In this document: positions 24,410 through 32,720 of the stretch, in pieces | How positions within the stretch are numbered: the first letter of the stretch is position 1 | Layout: each line of letters starts with the position of its first letter | DNA from: Candidatus Berkiella cookevillensis | GTDB taxonomy: Bacteria > Pseudomonadota > Gammaproteobacteria > Berkiellales > Berkiellaceae | Reading direction: 5' to 3' | DNA: 64,000 nucleotides | Assembly (NCBI RefSeq): GCF_001431315.2 | Contig: NZ_LKHV02000001.1 | Coordinates: forward strand, 2,790,001 to 2,854,000 | Translations under genes and position numbers: made by a program | The notes under the pieces: generated by a model | Database searches by the model: none | Told to the model about the DNA's origin: nothing | The model's input: only the letters and a program-made list of their open reading frames with translations

Positions 24410-26344
24410 ATGGTAAAGAGATCAACATCTTTTGATTTTTTGGCATCACAACGCTTCTATTTACCAGAAATAAATCTTGTGCAGTATCGAAATATACTGG
24501 CCACTTTGTTTGGGCTTAACGATCAACAAATTTCTATTAACACCGCTAATGATAATTTAGGAAATATATACAGGCAAATTATTCTGGAAAGAGAAGCTTA
24601 TGCACGTTATTTAAAACAATTAGTGGTCCCTACACGGTCTCTCACTCAAATAGATGAAGCACAGCTCAATCAAAAATACTTTGAGCGTATTAAAATATTT
24701 AACGAAAACTTAAGTTTCGTGAGTGCACAAGAGGTATTAGAAGCAGACATGCTATTAATGTTTGCACATTTTTTTCGTCTACAAGAGATAAGAAAAGATG
24801 CACTGATCCAGAAATCAGCTGATGCAGAATTAAAAGAGCAACAATACACGAATCAAGCCAAATATCTCATTGAAGCACCCGGCTCTGACACAACAGCAGA
24901 GGAAGCGCTTGCTGCATTAGAGCGTAATTTTATAAAAGAAATAACCAACATTAACCGTGAAATTGAACAAACAAAAATCAAGTTGCAAGAAATAAGTATA
25001 CGAAAAAATCAATTAGAAAAAGCCATACAAACCCAAACAAGAAAAGCAAATGAATTAACTGATCAAATTCAAAGCCATGAGCATAAAATTGCGGACGTAC
25101 AATCCAAAACCGATCTCGCCATTCAAAGGCATATGCGCATTGTGCGTATGATTGATGAGAAAAAAGAGAGTAAACGGCAAGAAGAAGCAAAACTAAATGC
25201 TGTAAAAGACAAGAAAATACAAGCACAAGCAAAAATAACAAAGCTAAATGAAGAAATTCAATCACATGAAGCGCTTGCAGAGAGCAAAGCGCAAGAAATG
25301 TCACTCTTATCAAAGAAACTGCATGACCCAACACTCAGTGAAGCTGAAAAGCAACAATTGAATACAGCTTATCATGAAGCAGAAACGGAAAATTTCATTC
25401 ATAGCATGTATGCTTTCTCCACCTATCAAGACAATGACGAGCTTGAAGATATTAGCAAACAATTATCTAAAGAAGAATCAGTTCTTGAAGAACATATACA
25501 TTTACTCAAAAGAGAAATCAAAGATCTTAAGAAACAACTTTTTGAAACAGAAACAGTTATCAAAGAGCTAAATGCTAAAAAGACGCTTCTTGTTGAAGAA
25601 CATAAAAAACTATTGTCTACCCATCAAACAGAAGAAAGCAAGCTCAAAGAAATTATTTCAAAATATAAAAACTTACAACAACAAGAAGAATTACATTACA
25701 ACAACATGGAAAATTTAAATAAGTTAAAAACTTATCACGAAACAGAACTTGTTTTAAGTAGCACGCTCATCGCCATCGCTGAGAAAAAACCAATTTTGAT
25801 CAATGTTTTAAATACAAGCAAACAAGCGCATGAAAAATCACTGGACGCAATTGAGAGCATGGAAATGGCAATTGCAAAACACACACAGACCATTGCTCAA
25901 AAACAACAATTACTGAGTGAAGAAAAGCCGGGTAGCAAACGCTATAAGAAATTACAATCAGAGATTGCAAAAGCAACACACTCACTTGCCAATATGCGTA
26001 CCAAATTACAACAGCAACAAGCAAAAGAAACTGCCCTAAAAAATAAAGTCGATGAAGCACAACAAGAAGTGGATCAGGCAAATAAAACACATCAGGATAT
26101 TATGCATAGCTTAGAAAATATAAAAGCAGAAATCCATAATTTGCGCCAAAGTGTTCAAAGCAACAAAGAGCAAGCCCAACACCTCGCACAGAAAAAAAGC
26201 GCCCACACACCCAACGAATATCGCAGCCATACAACTCAGTATACCACCTTGAATCCAAATAATGCGCTACGCGCTCAGACATCCCCTCTAAAACCCTCTA
26301 AATATCCAACGGAACCAAGCGTGACGAAACCGCGAAAATCATAA
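24410..26344 (+). CDS. Coiled-coil protein, candidate effector
   Basis: The protein has about 644 residues. An N-terminal globular part (1-125) is followed by almost uninterrupted coiled coil (about 130-600, rich in Glu, Lys and Gln heptads) and a short Pro/Ser/Thr-rich basic tail ending KPRKS. There are no catalytic motifs, membrane segments or signal peptide. ATG codons occur at 24404 and 24410; GAGG at 24399-24402 is spaced correctly only for the second, giving M-V-K-R-S. It shares style with the large coiled-coil protein at 15405 and lies beside the hydrolase, so I read the region as one accessory island. Confidence 0.72.
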   Translation: MVKRSTSFDFLASQRFYLPEINLVQYRNILATLFGLNDQQISINTANDNLGNIYRQIILEREAYARYLKQLVVPTRSLTQIDEAQLNQKYFERIKIFNENLSFVSAQEVLEADMLLMFAHFFRLQEIRKDALIQKSADAELKEQQYTNQAKYLIEAPGSDTTAEEALAALERNFIKEITNINREIEQTKIKLQEISIRKNQLEKAIQTQTRKANELTDQIQSHEHKIADVQSKTDLAIQRHMRIVRMIDEKKESKRQEEAKLNAVKDKKIQAQAKITKLNEEIQSHEALAESKAQEMSLLSKKLHDPTLSEAEKQQLNTAYHEAETENFIHSMYAFSTYQDNDELEDISKQLSKEESVLEEHIHLLKREIKDLKKQLFETETVIKELNAKKTLLVEEHKKLLSTHQTEESKLKEIISKYKNLQQQEELHYNNMENLNKLKTYHETELVLSSTLIAIAEKKPILINVLNTSKQAHEKSLDAIESMEMAIAKHTQTIAQKQQLLSEEKPGSKRYKKLQSEIAKATHSLANMRTKLQQQQAKETALKNKVDEAQQEVDQANKTHQDIMHSLENIKAEIHNLRQSVQSNKEQAQHLAQKKSAHTPNEYRSHTTQYTTLNPNNALRAQTSPLKPSKYPTEPSVTKPRKS

Positions 26345-26351
26345 AAAATAT

Positions 26352-26360
26352 TGGTATAAT
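26352..26360 (+). promoter_or_regulatory. Extended -10 promoter of the HIT-tat operon
   Basis: TGGTATAAT is a perfect extended -10 (TG-n-TATAAT). Transcription would begin near 26367, giving a leader of about 52 bases before the HIT start. Confidence 0.6.
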
Positions 26361-26418
26361 TGGATATTGCTCAATCTTTTTGTTTAGATTACTAACATAA
26401 CAAAGGATGCAAAGATCG

Positions 26419-26754
26419 ATGGCACAGAACTGTTTATTTTGCGATATGGCAACTGGAAAATTAGCGACGAACAAAGTATATGAAGATGATCATATTTTTG
26501 TCATAAACGACATTCGCCCCAAAGCACGTGTACATTTGCTTGTCATACCTAAAATTCATATTGCCAGTTTATTAGAAGTCCAAGAAGAACATAGCGATCT
26601 GATGGGATATATCATGACTTCTCTCAAAAATTTTGCAAAAGAGCAAAATATCGATGCCTTCAGAACAGTGATAAATGCAGGCGCAGACAGTGGACAAGAA
26701 ATTTTTCATTTGCATTTCCATTTGTTAGGTGGCGGTGCATTACCTAAATTTTAG
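26419..26754 (+). CDS. HIT-family nucleotide hydrolase/transferase
   Basis: HIT proteins hydrolyse nucleotide phosphoramidates and dinucleotides; the bacterial HinT type acts on AMP-lysine-like compounds. The 111-residue protein has CLFCD near the N-terminus and the histidine triad HLHFHLLGG near its C-terminus. I choose the ATG at 26419 (M-A-Q-N-C), because the in-frame ATG at 26407 overlaps the AAAGGA ribosome site. It appears to lead an operon with tatABC, 48 bases away. Confidence 0.92.
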   Translation: MAQNCLFCDMATGKLATNKVYEDDHIFVINDIRPKARVHLLVIPKIHIASLLEVQEEHSDLMGYIMTSLKNFAKEQNIDAFRTVINAGADSGQEIFHLHFHLLGGGALPKF

Positions 26755-26802
26755 AACGCATAATTATCTTTTAACAAGGCTAAAAAAGAAAAGAGGTTTA
26801 AC

Positions 26803-26970
26803 ATGGGTATTAGTGGCATCAGCCCCGGATCATTATTATTGATTTTATTAATTGTGGTTTTACTCTTTGGCACCAAAAAATTACGCACACTCGGTGAAGA
26901 TTTTGGCAAAGCGCTACAAGGCTTCAAAAAAGGCCTAAACGAAAGTGACAAGCCCGATACAGAACAGTAG
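26803..26970 (+). CDS. tatA: Twin-arginine translocase subunit TatA
   Basis: TatA forms the protein-conducting assembly of the Tat pathway, which exports folded proteins. This is a 55-residue gene: [10 protein letters not shown], a single hydrophobic helix (residues 10-22), the [12 protein letters not shown] hinge and amphipathic helix, then a short polar tail. The FG motif after the helix is diagnostic. GAGG lies about 9 bases upstream. It is shorter than most TatA proteins (80-90 residues) because the tail is minimal. tatB starts 7 bases downstream. Confidence 0.93.
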   Translation: MGISGISPGSLLLILLIVVLLFGTKKLRTLGEDFGKALQGFKKGLNESDKPDTEQ

Positions 26971-26977
26971 GTCAATC

Positions 26978-27157
26978 ATGGGACAAATTGGATTCGGAGA
27001 GATTTTGATTATTGTCATTGTTGCTATCTGTGTGCTAAAACCGGATCAGCTACAAAGTATTTCCTTTATGCTTGGCAAATTATGGGGCAAAACGAACAAA
27101 CAGCTTAAAACGCTCAAAGCCGAATTAAAGCAAACCATTGATCCCCCCGCACCATAA
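26978..27157 (+). CDS. tatB: Twin-arginine translocase subunit TatB
   Basis: TatB works with TatC as the receptor for twin-arginine signal peptides. The 59-residue protein starts MGQIGFGEILI, has the Glu of the GFGE turn, a hydrophobic helix and the LKP hinge, then an amphipathic helix. TatB is normally 90-170 residues; here nearly the whole C-terminal extension is missing. The start is the ATG at 26978; an upstream in-frame start at 26945 lies inside tatA and would spoil the N-terminus. Confidence 0.88.
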   Translation: MGQIGFGEILIIVIVAICVLKPDQLQSISFMLGKLWGKTNKQLKTLKAELKQTIDPPAP

Positions 27158-27161
27158 GCAC

Positions 27162-27887
27162 ATGATAAACGCAGATACCTTAAATCATATCATAGAACTC
27201 AAAAAAAGATTGCTTTCTTCAGTCTTGGTTTTTGGTGTCGCTTTCTTAGCTATTTTTGTATTTTGTCGCCCTCTTTTCGATCTGTTAACACAGCCAATCT
27301 TAAAGTTCTTACCTAATTCCTATCAAATCATTAGCACCCAGATCATGACACCTTTTACGGTGCTCATGAAATTTTCGGTCTTTCTTGCTTTGATAATCGT
27401 TATCCCTTACTTACTTTTTCAACTATGGTCATTTATTGCGCCAGGCCTGTATCAACATGAAAAGAAAATCTTTTTCCCGCTGTTGCTCTTAAGTACGATA
27501 TTATTTTACATGGGTGGTCTTTTTGCTTTCTTTGTTGTATGCCCTTTAGCACTCAATTTTTTCTATCATTTCGCGCCCTCAGATATTAAAGTAATGACCG
27601 ATTTAGGTGCTTATTTTGGCTTTATCAGTAATTTAATGCTGATCTTTGCTTTTAGCTTTCAAATTCCTATTGTGATTTTTTCACTACTTTATTTCAATCT
27701 CATCTCCATAGAACAATATGTACAAAAACGTCCCTATATTATTGTTGGCTGTTTTGTTATTGGCATGCTCTTAACCCCCCCAGATGTCATATCACAAATC
27801 TTACTAGCCGTTCCTTTGCTCATATTGTTTGAATTGGGAGCCTGGTTAAGCAAAATCTTCAAAACAACGAAAGTAGTCGCTCAATAA
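27162..27887 (+). CDS. tatC: Twin-arginine translocase subunit TatC
   Basis: TatC is the six-helix membrane core that binds Tat signal peptides. The 242-residue protein shows HIIELKKRL near the N-terminus, FQLWSFIAPGLYQHEKK with the conserved FxxPGL region, FGFSF-like helix SFQIPIVIF, and the LLTPPDVISQ motif before the last helices. I start at the ATG at 27162, four bases after tatB; a TTG inside tatB at 27138 would add eight residues. Confidence 0.96.
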   Translation: MINADTLNHIIELKKRLLSSVLVFGVAFLAIFVFCRPLFDLLTQPILKFLPNSYQIISTQIMTPFTVLMKFSVFLALIIVIPYLLFQLWSFIAPGLYQHEKKIFFPLLLLSTILFYMGGLFAFFVVCPLALNFFYHFAPSDIKVMTDLGAYFGFISNLMLIFAFSFQIPIVIFSLLYFNLISIEQYVQKRPYIIVGCFVIGMLLTPPDVISQILLAVPLLILFELGAWLSKIFKTTKVVAQ

Positions 27888-28192
27888 TTCTCACTAACGT
27901 GTAATATCTTGTATTCTTCAGCATTGATGAAAAACATGTTCCTCTTTCTATCGACATTCTATTCAAATCGATTGTATACCCTTCACTGATGAATCTTACC
28001 CGCAAAGCTCTTTAAACACTGTTTTTAATCCTAATAGACCAATCACCTATCATTAGGAAAATTAATTATTCAGGAAACTTTTTCATTTTGGTCTCTGTCC
28101 CACCTGTAATCGTCTGGCAATTCACTCCCAAGTGAATCTAAGGCTGTACCAAGAATAATGATTTAAGCTACATCATATTATTGAGGTGTATA
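27888..28192. other. Intergenic region after tatC
   Basis: No gene is supported. It contains the inverted partial copy of the dispersed repeat (27975-28002), an ATTCACT/AGTGAAT hairpin near 28118-28136, and a CCTAAT/ATTAGG pair near 28031-28058. No clear promoter for the 28193 gene can be defined. Confidence 0.5.
27975..28002 (-). repeat. Dispersed repeat, partial copy C
   Basis: On the minus strand these 28 bases match 36555-36582 at 27 positions, beginning CGGGTAAGATTCATC. Only this end of the repeat is present; the upstream core found at 36461 and 53438 is absent. Confidence 0.7.
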
Positions 28193-31156
28193 ATGCTGGG
28201 ACCCAAACAAGAAGAAACGCTCTCTCAAGAATCTCGCCCTGAAGAAATAAAGATCCATTTAGGCTTCATGCCAGAAGAAGTAGCTTCTGTTTTAAAACCC
28301 ATCATCAATACACGTATGGGTACCGATGCTGCTGTTTCAACGATGGATACGGGAGAGTCTATTCTCATTATTTCTAGAGGGAAAATTACAGACGAGTTAT
28401 TTGAACAATTTGTCAGTAATTTTGGAATCGAACAGTATTCTGAAAATGCTTCCACACTTACGGCTAACCCTGGCGCAGAGGGCATCTGTGAACGTATTGC
28501 TCACAGCTTGGCAAGTTATATTCAGGGTGCAGATATTACTGCAACAGAAATCGTGGGTGCTAAATATAAGATGCGTGATTTCATGCACGATGGAAAACCT
28601 GAACTCTCCGTGGCCAGAATTGGTACCGGCCCTATCACACAAATTTGCTTACAACTACCTGAAATGGGATTACAAGGCGATCTAGCGGCTGTGTATACCA
28701 TGGGCATGATGGATGCGATTGGCAAACATGCATTAGATCCAACCACGCCTGTTACTGTTTCCTCTTATGGTGGTGGTGGCTCAGCAAGTGAGCAATTAAC
28801 GCCTGGCCAACTTAACAATTGTAATGCAGTATTGAGCTTAAGAACCCATATTGATTTATTACCACAAGTAAAAAATTTGATCACTGCCTTGAATGCGCGC
28901 TCCGATATAGATACCACGGATGAGATGGCGCAATTGCAAAGAATACAGACAGAAATAGAGACACAAAGTACATCTTACAATCACAACCACACCCAAAACA
29001 ATTTAATTAAAATTCGCAACCAATTGATCGCAAAAGGACTCACTGAGCAAGAAATCAAAAATACAGAAGAAAAAGATAAACGCTATTATACAGAGATATC
29101 TTTAACAGACCCCCAAGGAGGAAAAAGAACCTTTCTCAGAACAGCATCATATGACGCTAGAGAAAAAGCAGAAGAAGTGGCACATTTGGTATTACTCGAT
29201 TTTGCAAACACTAAAGATCCTTTACTCACCTCTTCTTATGTTACTTATCTCAAAAAAACAAATCCAGAATACGCAGAATTACAAAAAAATCTTGACCCCA
29301 ACAATATAATAGAAAAAACTTTAGCTCAAATCGAAAGCATTGCACACCAGCAAGATAGCCTTAGCGAGGCTATCAATGAAAAAAAACGCGCACATACTTC
29401 TTTTGTAAGAGCAAAATTAAAAGCAAGCTTGTATGAAAACAATCAATTGAGTTTAACGGCCTCAGGCAATCTCCCAAGCTCAACACAGAGCACTGACGAT
29501 CTAAGCAGAAAAATTGCAAAGTTAGATCAAGAAATTGCCACCTTAAAAGCCGAAGAAGAGGCGCTTGATCGGACAGCAACAGAGCTTTCAGTAACATTAG
29601 AAACCTCTCTTGAAAACGAGGCTATTAGAAAAAAAATACAAGCCATTCATGAAGAAGAAATCGCAAAACTTAAACAACAAGCACACGAGTGCTATTGGGA
29701 TATCGGTGGTGCTCATGTCATGAATATGCAGAAATATGATGCATTTCGTGACGGCACAAATCCTGGCTTTGACAGAACAAAAGACTATCTTATCCAAGCT
29801 ATGCATCGCACACATGACAACTCTGAAATACCAAGCATTAATTTTGCAGCAGGTATGTTTATTGGTGCACAAACCAAAGAAGCTGTTAGTAGAATTGCAG
29901 GTTCTGACACATCCATTGTTGCTGACGTCAATATGGAAGATGATGTCATTGCAGAAATTATTCATATGACCGTTACTGGAGACATTGGAAAGAGAGATGG
30001 TCAGGCCATAGCCTTAAATCAATTTGCAATGGCACGCGTGCATTGTGATCCTTTCTCTATTACACACCAAGTTGAAGATGAATTTAAAGCATGGTGTAAA
30101 CAAAAAACGGCAGATAAAGATTATTACACCAGCGCTATTCTATGGGGATTAAGTGGCTTTGATCCAAATAATTTATCAGATGATGCAAAGTGGACTTTCG
30201 TTGATCATCTTAAAGCAATAGATGATTCGCCAGAAAATGCTGCTCTTTTCTATCAGTATGAAGGCATCGTTGTCGATCCCTTTTGGCGTGAAATCGGCAC
30301 TGATTTTCTCGCCAGCATTATGAATAAATCAGCCTTTGCCATCGATACAAGAGATACCCGCAATGCAGAAACCATTGCCGGGCTTGCTAAAGAGGCAGCC
30401 ACTATTAAACAAATGATGCGTGAAGGCGCAGATCCCCAAGAAATTAAAGCAAGGGCAGAATTACTGGTATTCCATTTTCTAAACGTAAACAATATGATTA
30501 ATATAGATGGTAGTTATAAAGTCTGGGCACGTGCGGGTAGCTGGTGCGGAAATCCAGAACGAAGCATTGATCAAATTGGCTTTGTCGGTGCAGCCATCGA
30601 TAGAGGCTTCTATGTTTCAAGTAATATGAATGCGCTGATTGAACATGGTAAACGTATTGCAGAAAAACAAACAGAAACCATGAGTGTACCACAAGAAAGT
30701 ATCGTTCTTTACGAAGGACCACGAGATCCAAACGAAACACCACAGCTTACAGCCAAACAGCAAAGGGATGCCCATTTGGCCAGCTTGCTAGAAGGCCGTG
30801 AAAAACTCAGAGCAACACGCCTAACAGAAGGACAACATAGTTCTACTCCAGCAAAAGAGGGTATCAAGACACTCGGTTCCGAAGAACCCCAAAGTGCCCC
30901 CCCCAGAGTCTCTCGTGGCAGCGTTATGTTTTTCTATAATGAAAAGAAAATCACTGGCCCAAGGGCTTTAACGGAGATTCAAAAAATACAAGATCCTGCA
31001 CAACGCATGAAAGCAGCAGATGAATTTATAAAATGGGCACGCGCTCATAATCGACATTTTAACCCACCTGCAATGAAGGAAATTAAAAAAATAAGTCAAG
31101 GCCAAGATCAAGCAGATCCTACGCTAGAAAGATCAAAACCTAAATCAGCACGTTAA
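28193..31156 (+). CDS. Large orphan protein, candidate effector
   Basis: A 987-residue protein I do not recognise. Residues 1-230 look globular, with a glycine run (SSYGGGGSAS) near 190. Residues about 360-510 form a Lys/Glu coiled coil. A second large globular domain (about 510-860) is rich in conserved-looking aromatic and Asp residues (CYWDIGGAH, YKVWARAGSWCGNPE). A Pro/Ser-rich linker and a basic helical tail ending KPKSAR finish it. There is no signal peptide or membrane helix. The ATG at 28193 has GAGGTG 4 bases upstream; a TTG at 28181 overlaps that ribosome site and is unlikely. An intrinsic terminator follows, so it is a single-gene unit. Confidence 0.72.
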   Translation: MLGPKQEETLSQESRPEEIKIHLGFMPEEVASVLKPIINTRMGTDAAVSTMDTGESILIISRGKITDELFEQFVSNFGIEQYSENASTLTANPGAEGICERIAHSLASYIQGADITATEIVGAKYKMRDFMHDGKPELSVARIGTGPITQICLQLPEMGLQGDLAAVYTMGMMDAIGKHALDPTTPVTVSSYGGGGSASEQLTPGQLNNCNAVLSLRTHIDLLPQVKNLITALNARSDIDTTDEMAQLQRIQTEIETQSTSYNHNHTQNNLIKIRNQLIAKGLTEQEIKNTEEKDKRYYTEISLTDPQGGKRTFLRTASYDAREKAEEVAHLVLLDFANTKDPLLTSSYVTYLKKTNPEYAELQKNLDPNNIIEKTLAQIESIAHQQDSLSEAINEKKRAHTSFVRAKLKASLYENNQLSLTASGNLPSSTQSTDDLSRKIAKLDQEIATLKAEEEALDRTATELSVTLETSLENEAIRKKIQAIHEEEIAKLKQQAHECYWDIGGAHVMNMQKYDAFRDGTNPGFDRTKDYLIQAMHRTHDNSEIPSINFAAGMFIGAQTKEAVSRIAGSDTSIVADVNMEDDVIAEIIHMTVTGDIGKRDGQAIALNQFAMARVHCDPFSITHQVEDEFKAWCKQKTADKDYYTSAILWGLSGFDPNNLSDDAKWTFVDHLKAIDDSPENAALFYQYEGIVVDPFWREIGTDFLASIMNKSAFAIDTRDTRNAETIAGLAKEAATIKQMMREGADPQEIKARAELLVFHFLNVNNMINIDGSYKVWARAGSWCGNPERSIDQIGFVGAAIDRGFYVSSNMNALIEHGKRIAEKQTETMSVPQESIVLYEGPRDPNETPQLTAKQQRDAHLASLLEGREKLRATRLTEGQHSSTPAKEGIKTLGSEEPQSAPPRVSRGSVMFFYNEKKITGPRALTEIQKIQDPAQRMKAADEFIKWARAHNRHFNPPAMKEIKKISQGQDQADPTLERSKPKSAR

Positions 31157-31162
31157 TGCTAA

Positions 31163-31196
31163 AAAACGCCTCTCTCAATAGAGGCAGAGACGTTTT
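31163..31196. terminator. Intrinsic terminator after the orphan gene
   Basis: GCCTCT (31168-31173) pairs with AGAGGC (31180-31185), and AAAACG/CGTTTT edges extend the symmetry. An A-run precedes and a T-run follows, so it can work in both directions. Confidence 0.65.
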
Positions 31197-31230
31197 GATT
31201 CTCTGGGCTTATCATGAATGCTTTAAAAAC

Positions 31231-31376
31231 TAGAAGCTGTCTCAAAAATAGTAATTTTTTGTTCAGCCAAGGCGCAGATTCTTTGAGCAGCGCAGTTTAC
31301 ACAGAGGTAAATGAGCAGCACAAAAGGAGCTGCAACAAAGGATCAACGAAAAATGGCATTTTTGAGACAGCTTCTA
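31231..31376. mobile_element. MITE-like element with 19-base perfect terminal inverted repeats
   Basis: The ends TAGAAGCTGTCTCAAAAAT (31231-31249) and its exact inverse (31358-31376) enclose 146 bases with no coding capacity. If the outer TA is counted as a target duplication, the element is GAAGCTGTCTC...GAGACAGCTTC inserted at a TA, as in IS630/Tc1 or some IS5 relatives. Its right end is 3 bases from the stop codon of the prolyl iminopeptidase gene. No transposase lies nearby, so it would need one in trans. Confidence 0.8.
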
Positions 31377-31379
31377 ATT

Positions 31380-32354
31380 TTATTCGTGATAACGTGCCAT
31401 AATATTTGTAGCATTCACTAAAGCATCCACAATACCCGGTTCACTCGCAGCATGTCCGGCATCTCGAATGACATGCAGTTCCGTTCTTTGCCATGCCTTA
31501 TGCAATTGCACAGCATTGTCTAAAGGACAGATCATGTCATAACGTCCATGCACAATAATACCTGGTATATTTTCTAGCTTTGCAGCATCTCTTAGAATAG
31601 CATTTGGCTCAATAAAGCATTGATTCATAAAATAATGCGTCTCTATACGTGCCAAGCTAATGGCAGTATGTGGCTCTGTGAAACGATTAAATACTGTTTT
31701 ACATGGATTTAATGTTGCACATTGCCCTTCCCATTGCGCCCAATGCTTTGCCGCCCCCATACGCGCTAACTCATCCTCACAGTTTAACAACGCATGATAG
31801 GCTTTAATGATCTCGCTTCTGTCTTTTTCAGGGATAGGAAGTATAAATTCTTCCCAGTAGTCAGGAAAAACATAACGCGCCCCTTCTTGATAGAACCAAC
31901 GCAGATCTTCTTCGCGACATAGAAAAATACCACGTAAAACCATACCTGTAACACGCTCAGCATGTGCTTGTGCATATAATAAAGCCAAAGACGAACCCCA
32001 AGAGCCACCGAATAACATCCAACGCTCTATCCCTAAATGCATGCGAATCTTTTCTATATCACTTATCAATATCTGGGTTGTATTATTGTTTAACTCACCA
32101 TGTGGCTCAGAGCGTCCACAACCACGTTGATCGAATAAGATAATCCTGTATCGCTCGGGATCAAAATAACGTCTATCGTCCACAGAACAACCGGCACCCG
32201 GGCCCCCATGAATAAACAAGACCGGCAAGCCATTGGGATCTCCACATTCTTCTACATATATAATATGAGGTGCATCTAGCTCTAAGCGATGCTGAGCGAA
32301 AGGTTTGATCGGCGGGTATAATGTTTTCACTTTGAAAGTCCTTAGCTGATGCAC
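31380..32354 (-). CDS. pip: Prolyl iminopeptidase (S33)
   Basis: This enzyme removes N-terminal proline from peptides in the cytoplasm. The 324-residue alpha/beta hydrolase shows HGGPGAG (49-55) forming the oxyanion region, the DQRGCGRS motif (75-82), nucleophile GGSWGS with Ser118, and a C-terminal DAGHAASEPG carrying the catalytic His. All are characteristic of the bacterial proline iminopeptidase family rather than general esterases. It stands alone on the minus strand; a MITE-like element abuts its 3' end. Confidence 0.93.
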   Translation of the reverse strand: MHQLRTFKVKTLYPPIKPFAQHRLELDAPHIIYVEECGDPNGLPVLFIHGGPGAGCSVDDRRYFDPERYRIILFDQRGCGRSEPHGELNNNTTQILISDIEKIRMHLGIERWMLFGGSWGSSLALLYAQAHAERVTGMVLRGIFLCREEDLRWFYQEGARYVFPDYWEEFILPIPEKDRSEIIKAYHALLNCEDELARMGAAKHWAQWEGQCATLNPCKTVFNRFTEPHTAISLARIETHYFMNQCFIEPNAILRDAAKLENIPGIIVHGRYDMICPLDNAVQLHKAWQRTELHVIRDAGHAASEPGIVDALVNATNIMARYHE

Positions 32355-32385
32355 ACTAATATAGAAATGATGCTAACACGAATGG

Positions 32386-32415
32386 TTGATCGCTTACACA
32401 GCACCTGGATATAAA
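32386..32415 (+). promoter_or_regulatory. Promoter of the small RNA candidate
   Basis: TTGATC (32386-32391) and TATAAA (32410-32415) are 18 bases apart. The start would be near 32422. Confidence 0.5.
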
Positions 32416-32421
32416 CGCTAG

Positions 32422-32511
32422 GCATACTATTGTTGGTATGCGAAACTAACATTGTCAATCTCCAACCGACCATATTCGGATTTGCCTGGGACCCCTCCCG
32501 GGCATTTTTTT
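32422..32511 (+). ncRNA. Candidate small RNA of about 90 bases
   Basis: Between the promoter and the terminator lies a transcript-sized unit: a 5' hairpin GCATAC/GTATGC (32422-32441), an unpaired AC-rich middle (32442-32482), then the terminator stem. This is the usual layout of an Hfq-type trans-acting small RNA. Reading it as a leader attenuator of the 32721 gene is also possible. No known family is recognised. Confidence 0.5.
32483..32511 (+). terminator. Strong intrinsic terminator
   Basis: TGCCTGGG (32483-32490) pairs with CCCGGGCA (32497-32504) with one T-G wobble, and seven T follow. No plus-strand protein gene lies upstream, which is why I link it to a small RNA. Confidence 0.75.
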
Positions 32512-32720
32512 CTCTGACACAAAAAAATCTTCCGTTTTTACTTACAATCTCATCCTATAACGACTCACATCTCACTGTCATTTGCGACTGTATTTCCATA
32601 CGCTCTTTTCTCAATGCACCTGCACATATTATCAACTATTTTAAGAATAAGGACAGTTAAGAGTCCCAAAACTTAAGTTATCTATGTTTACAACGATAAT
32701 AGAATAGAGGGAAAATAGAA

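Larger units (their letters stand above)
32355..32720. other. Intergenic region with small RNA candidate
   Basis: The gap is between the divergent pip and 32721 genes. It holds a promoter, hairpin and terminator set on the plus strand (32386-32511), described separately. From 32520 to 32700 I see only AT-rich sequence and the AGAGGGA ribosome site of the next gene. The in-frame 76-codon stretch at 32430 runs through the terminator and looks non-coding. Confidence 0.6.

Noticed and set aside
31214-31402. A 62-codon frame across the MITE-like element
   Set aside because: It consists almost wholly of element sequence between inverted repeats and overlaps the end of pip.
32430-32660. A 76-codon open frame upstream of the 32721 gene
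   Set aside because: It runs through a strong terminator hairpin and T-run, has no ribosome site and an odd composition, so it looks non-coding.
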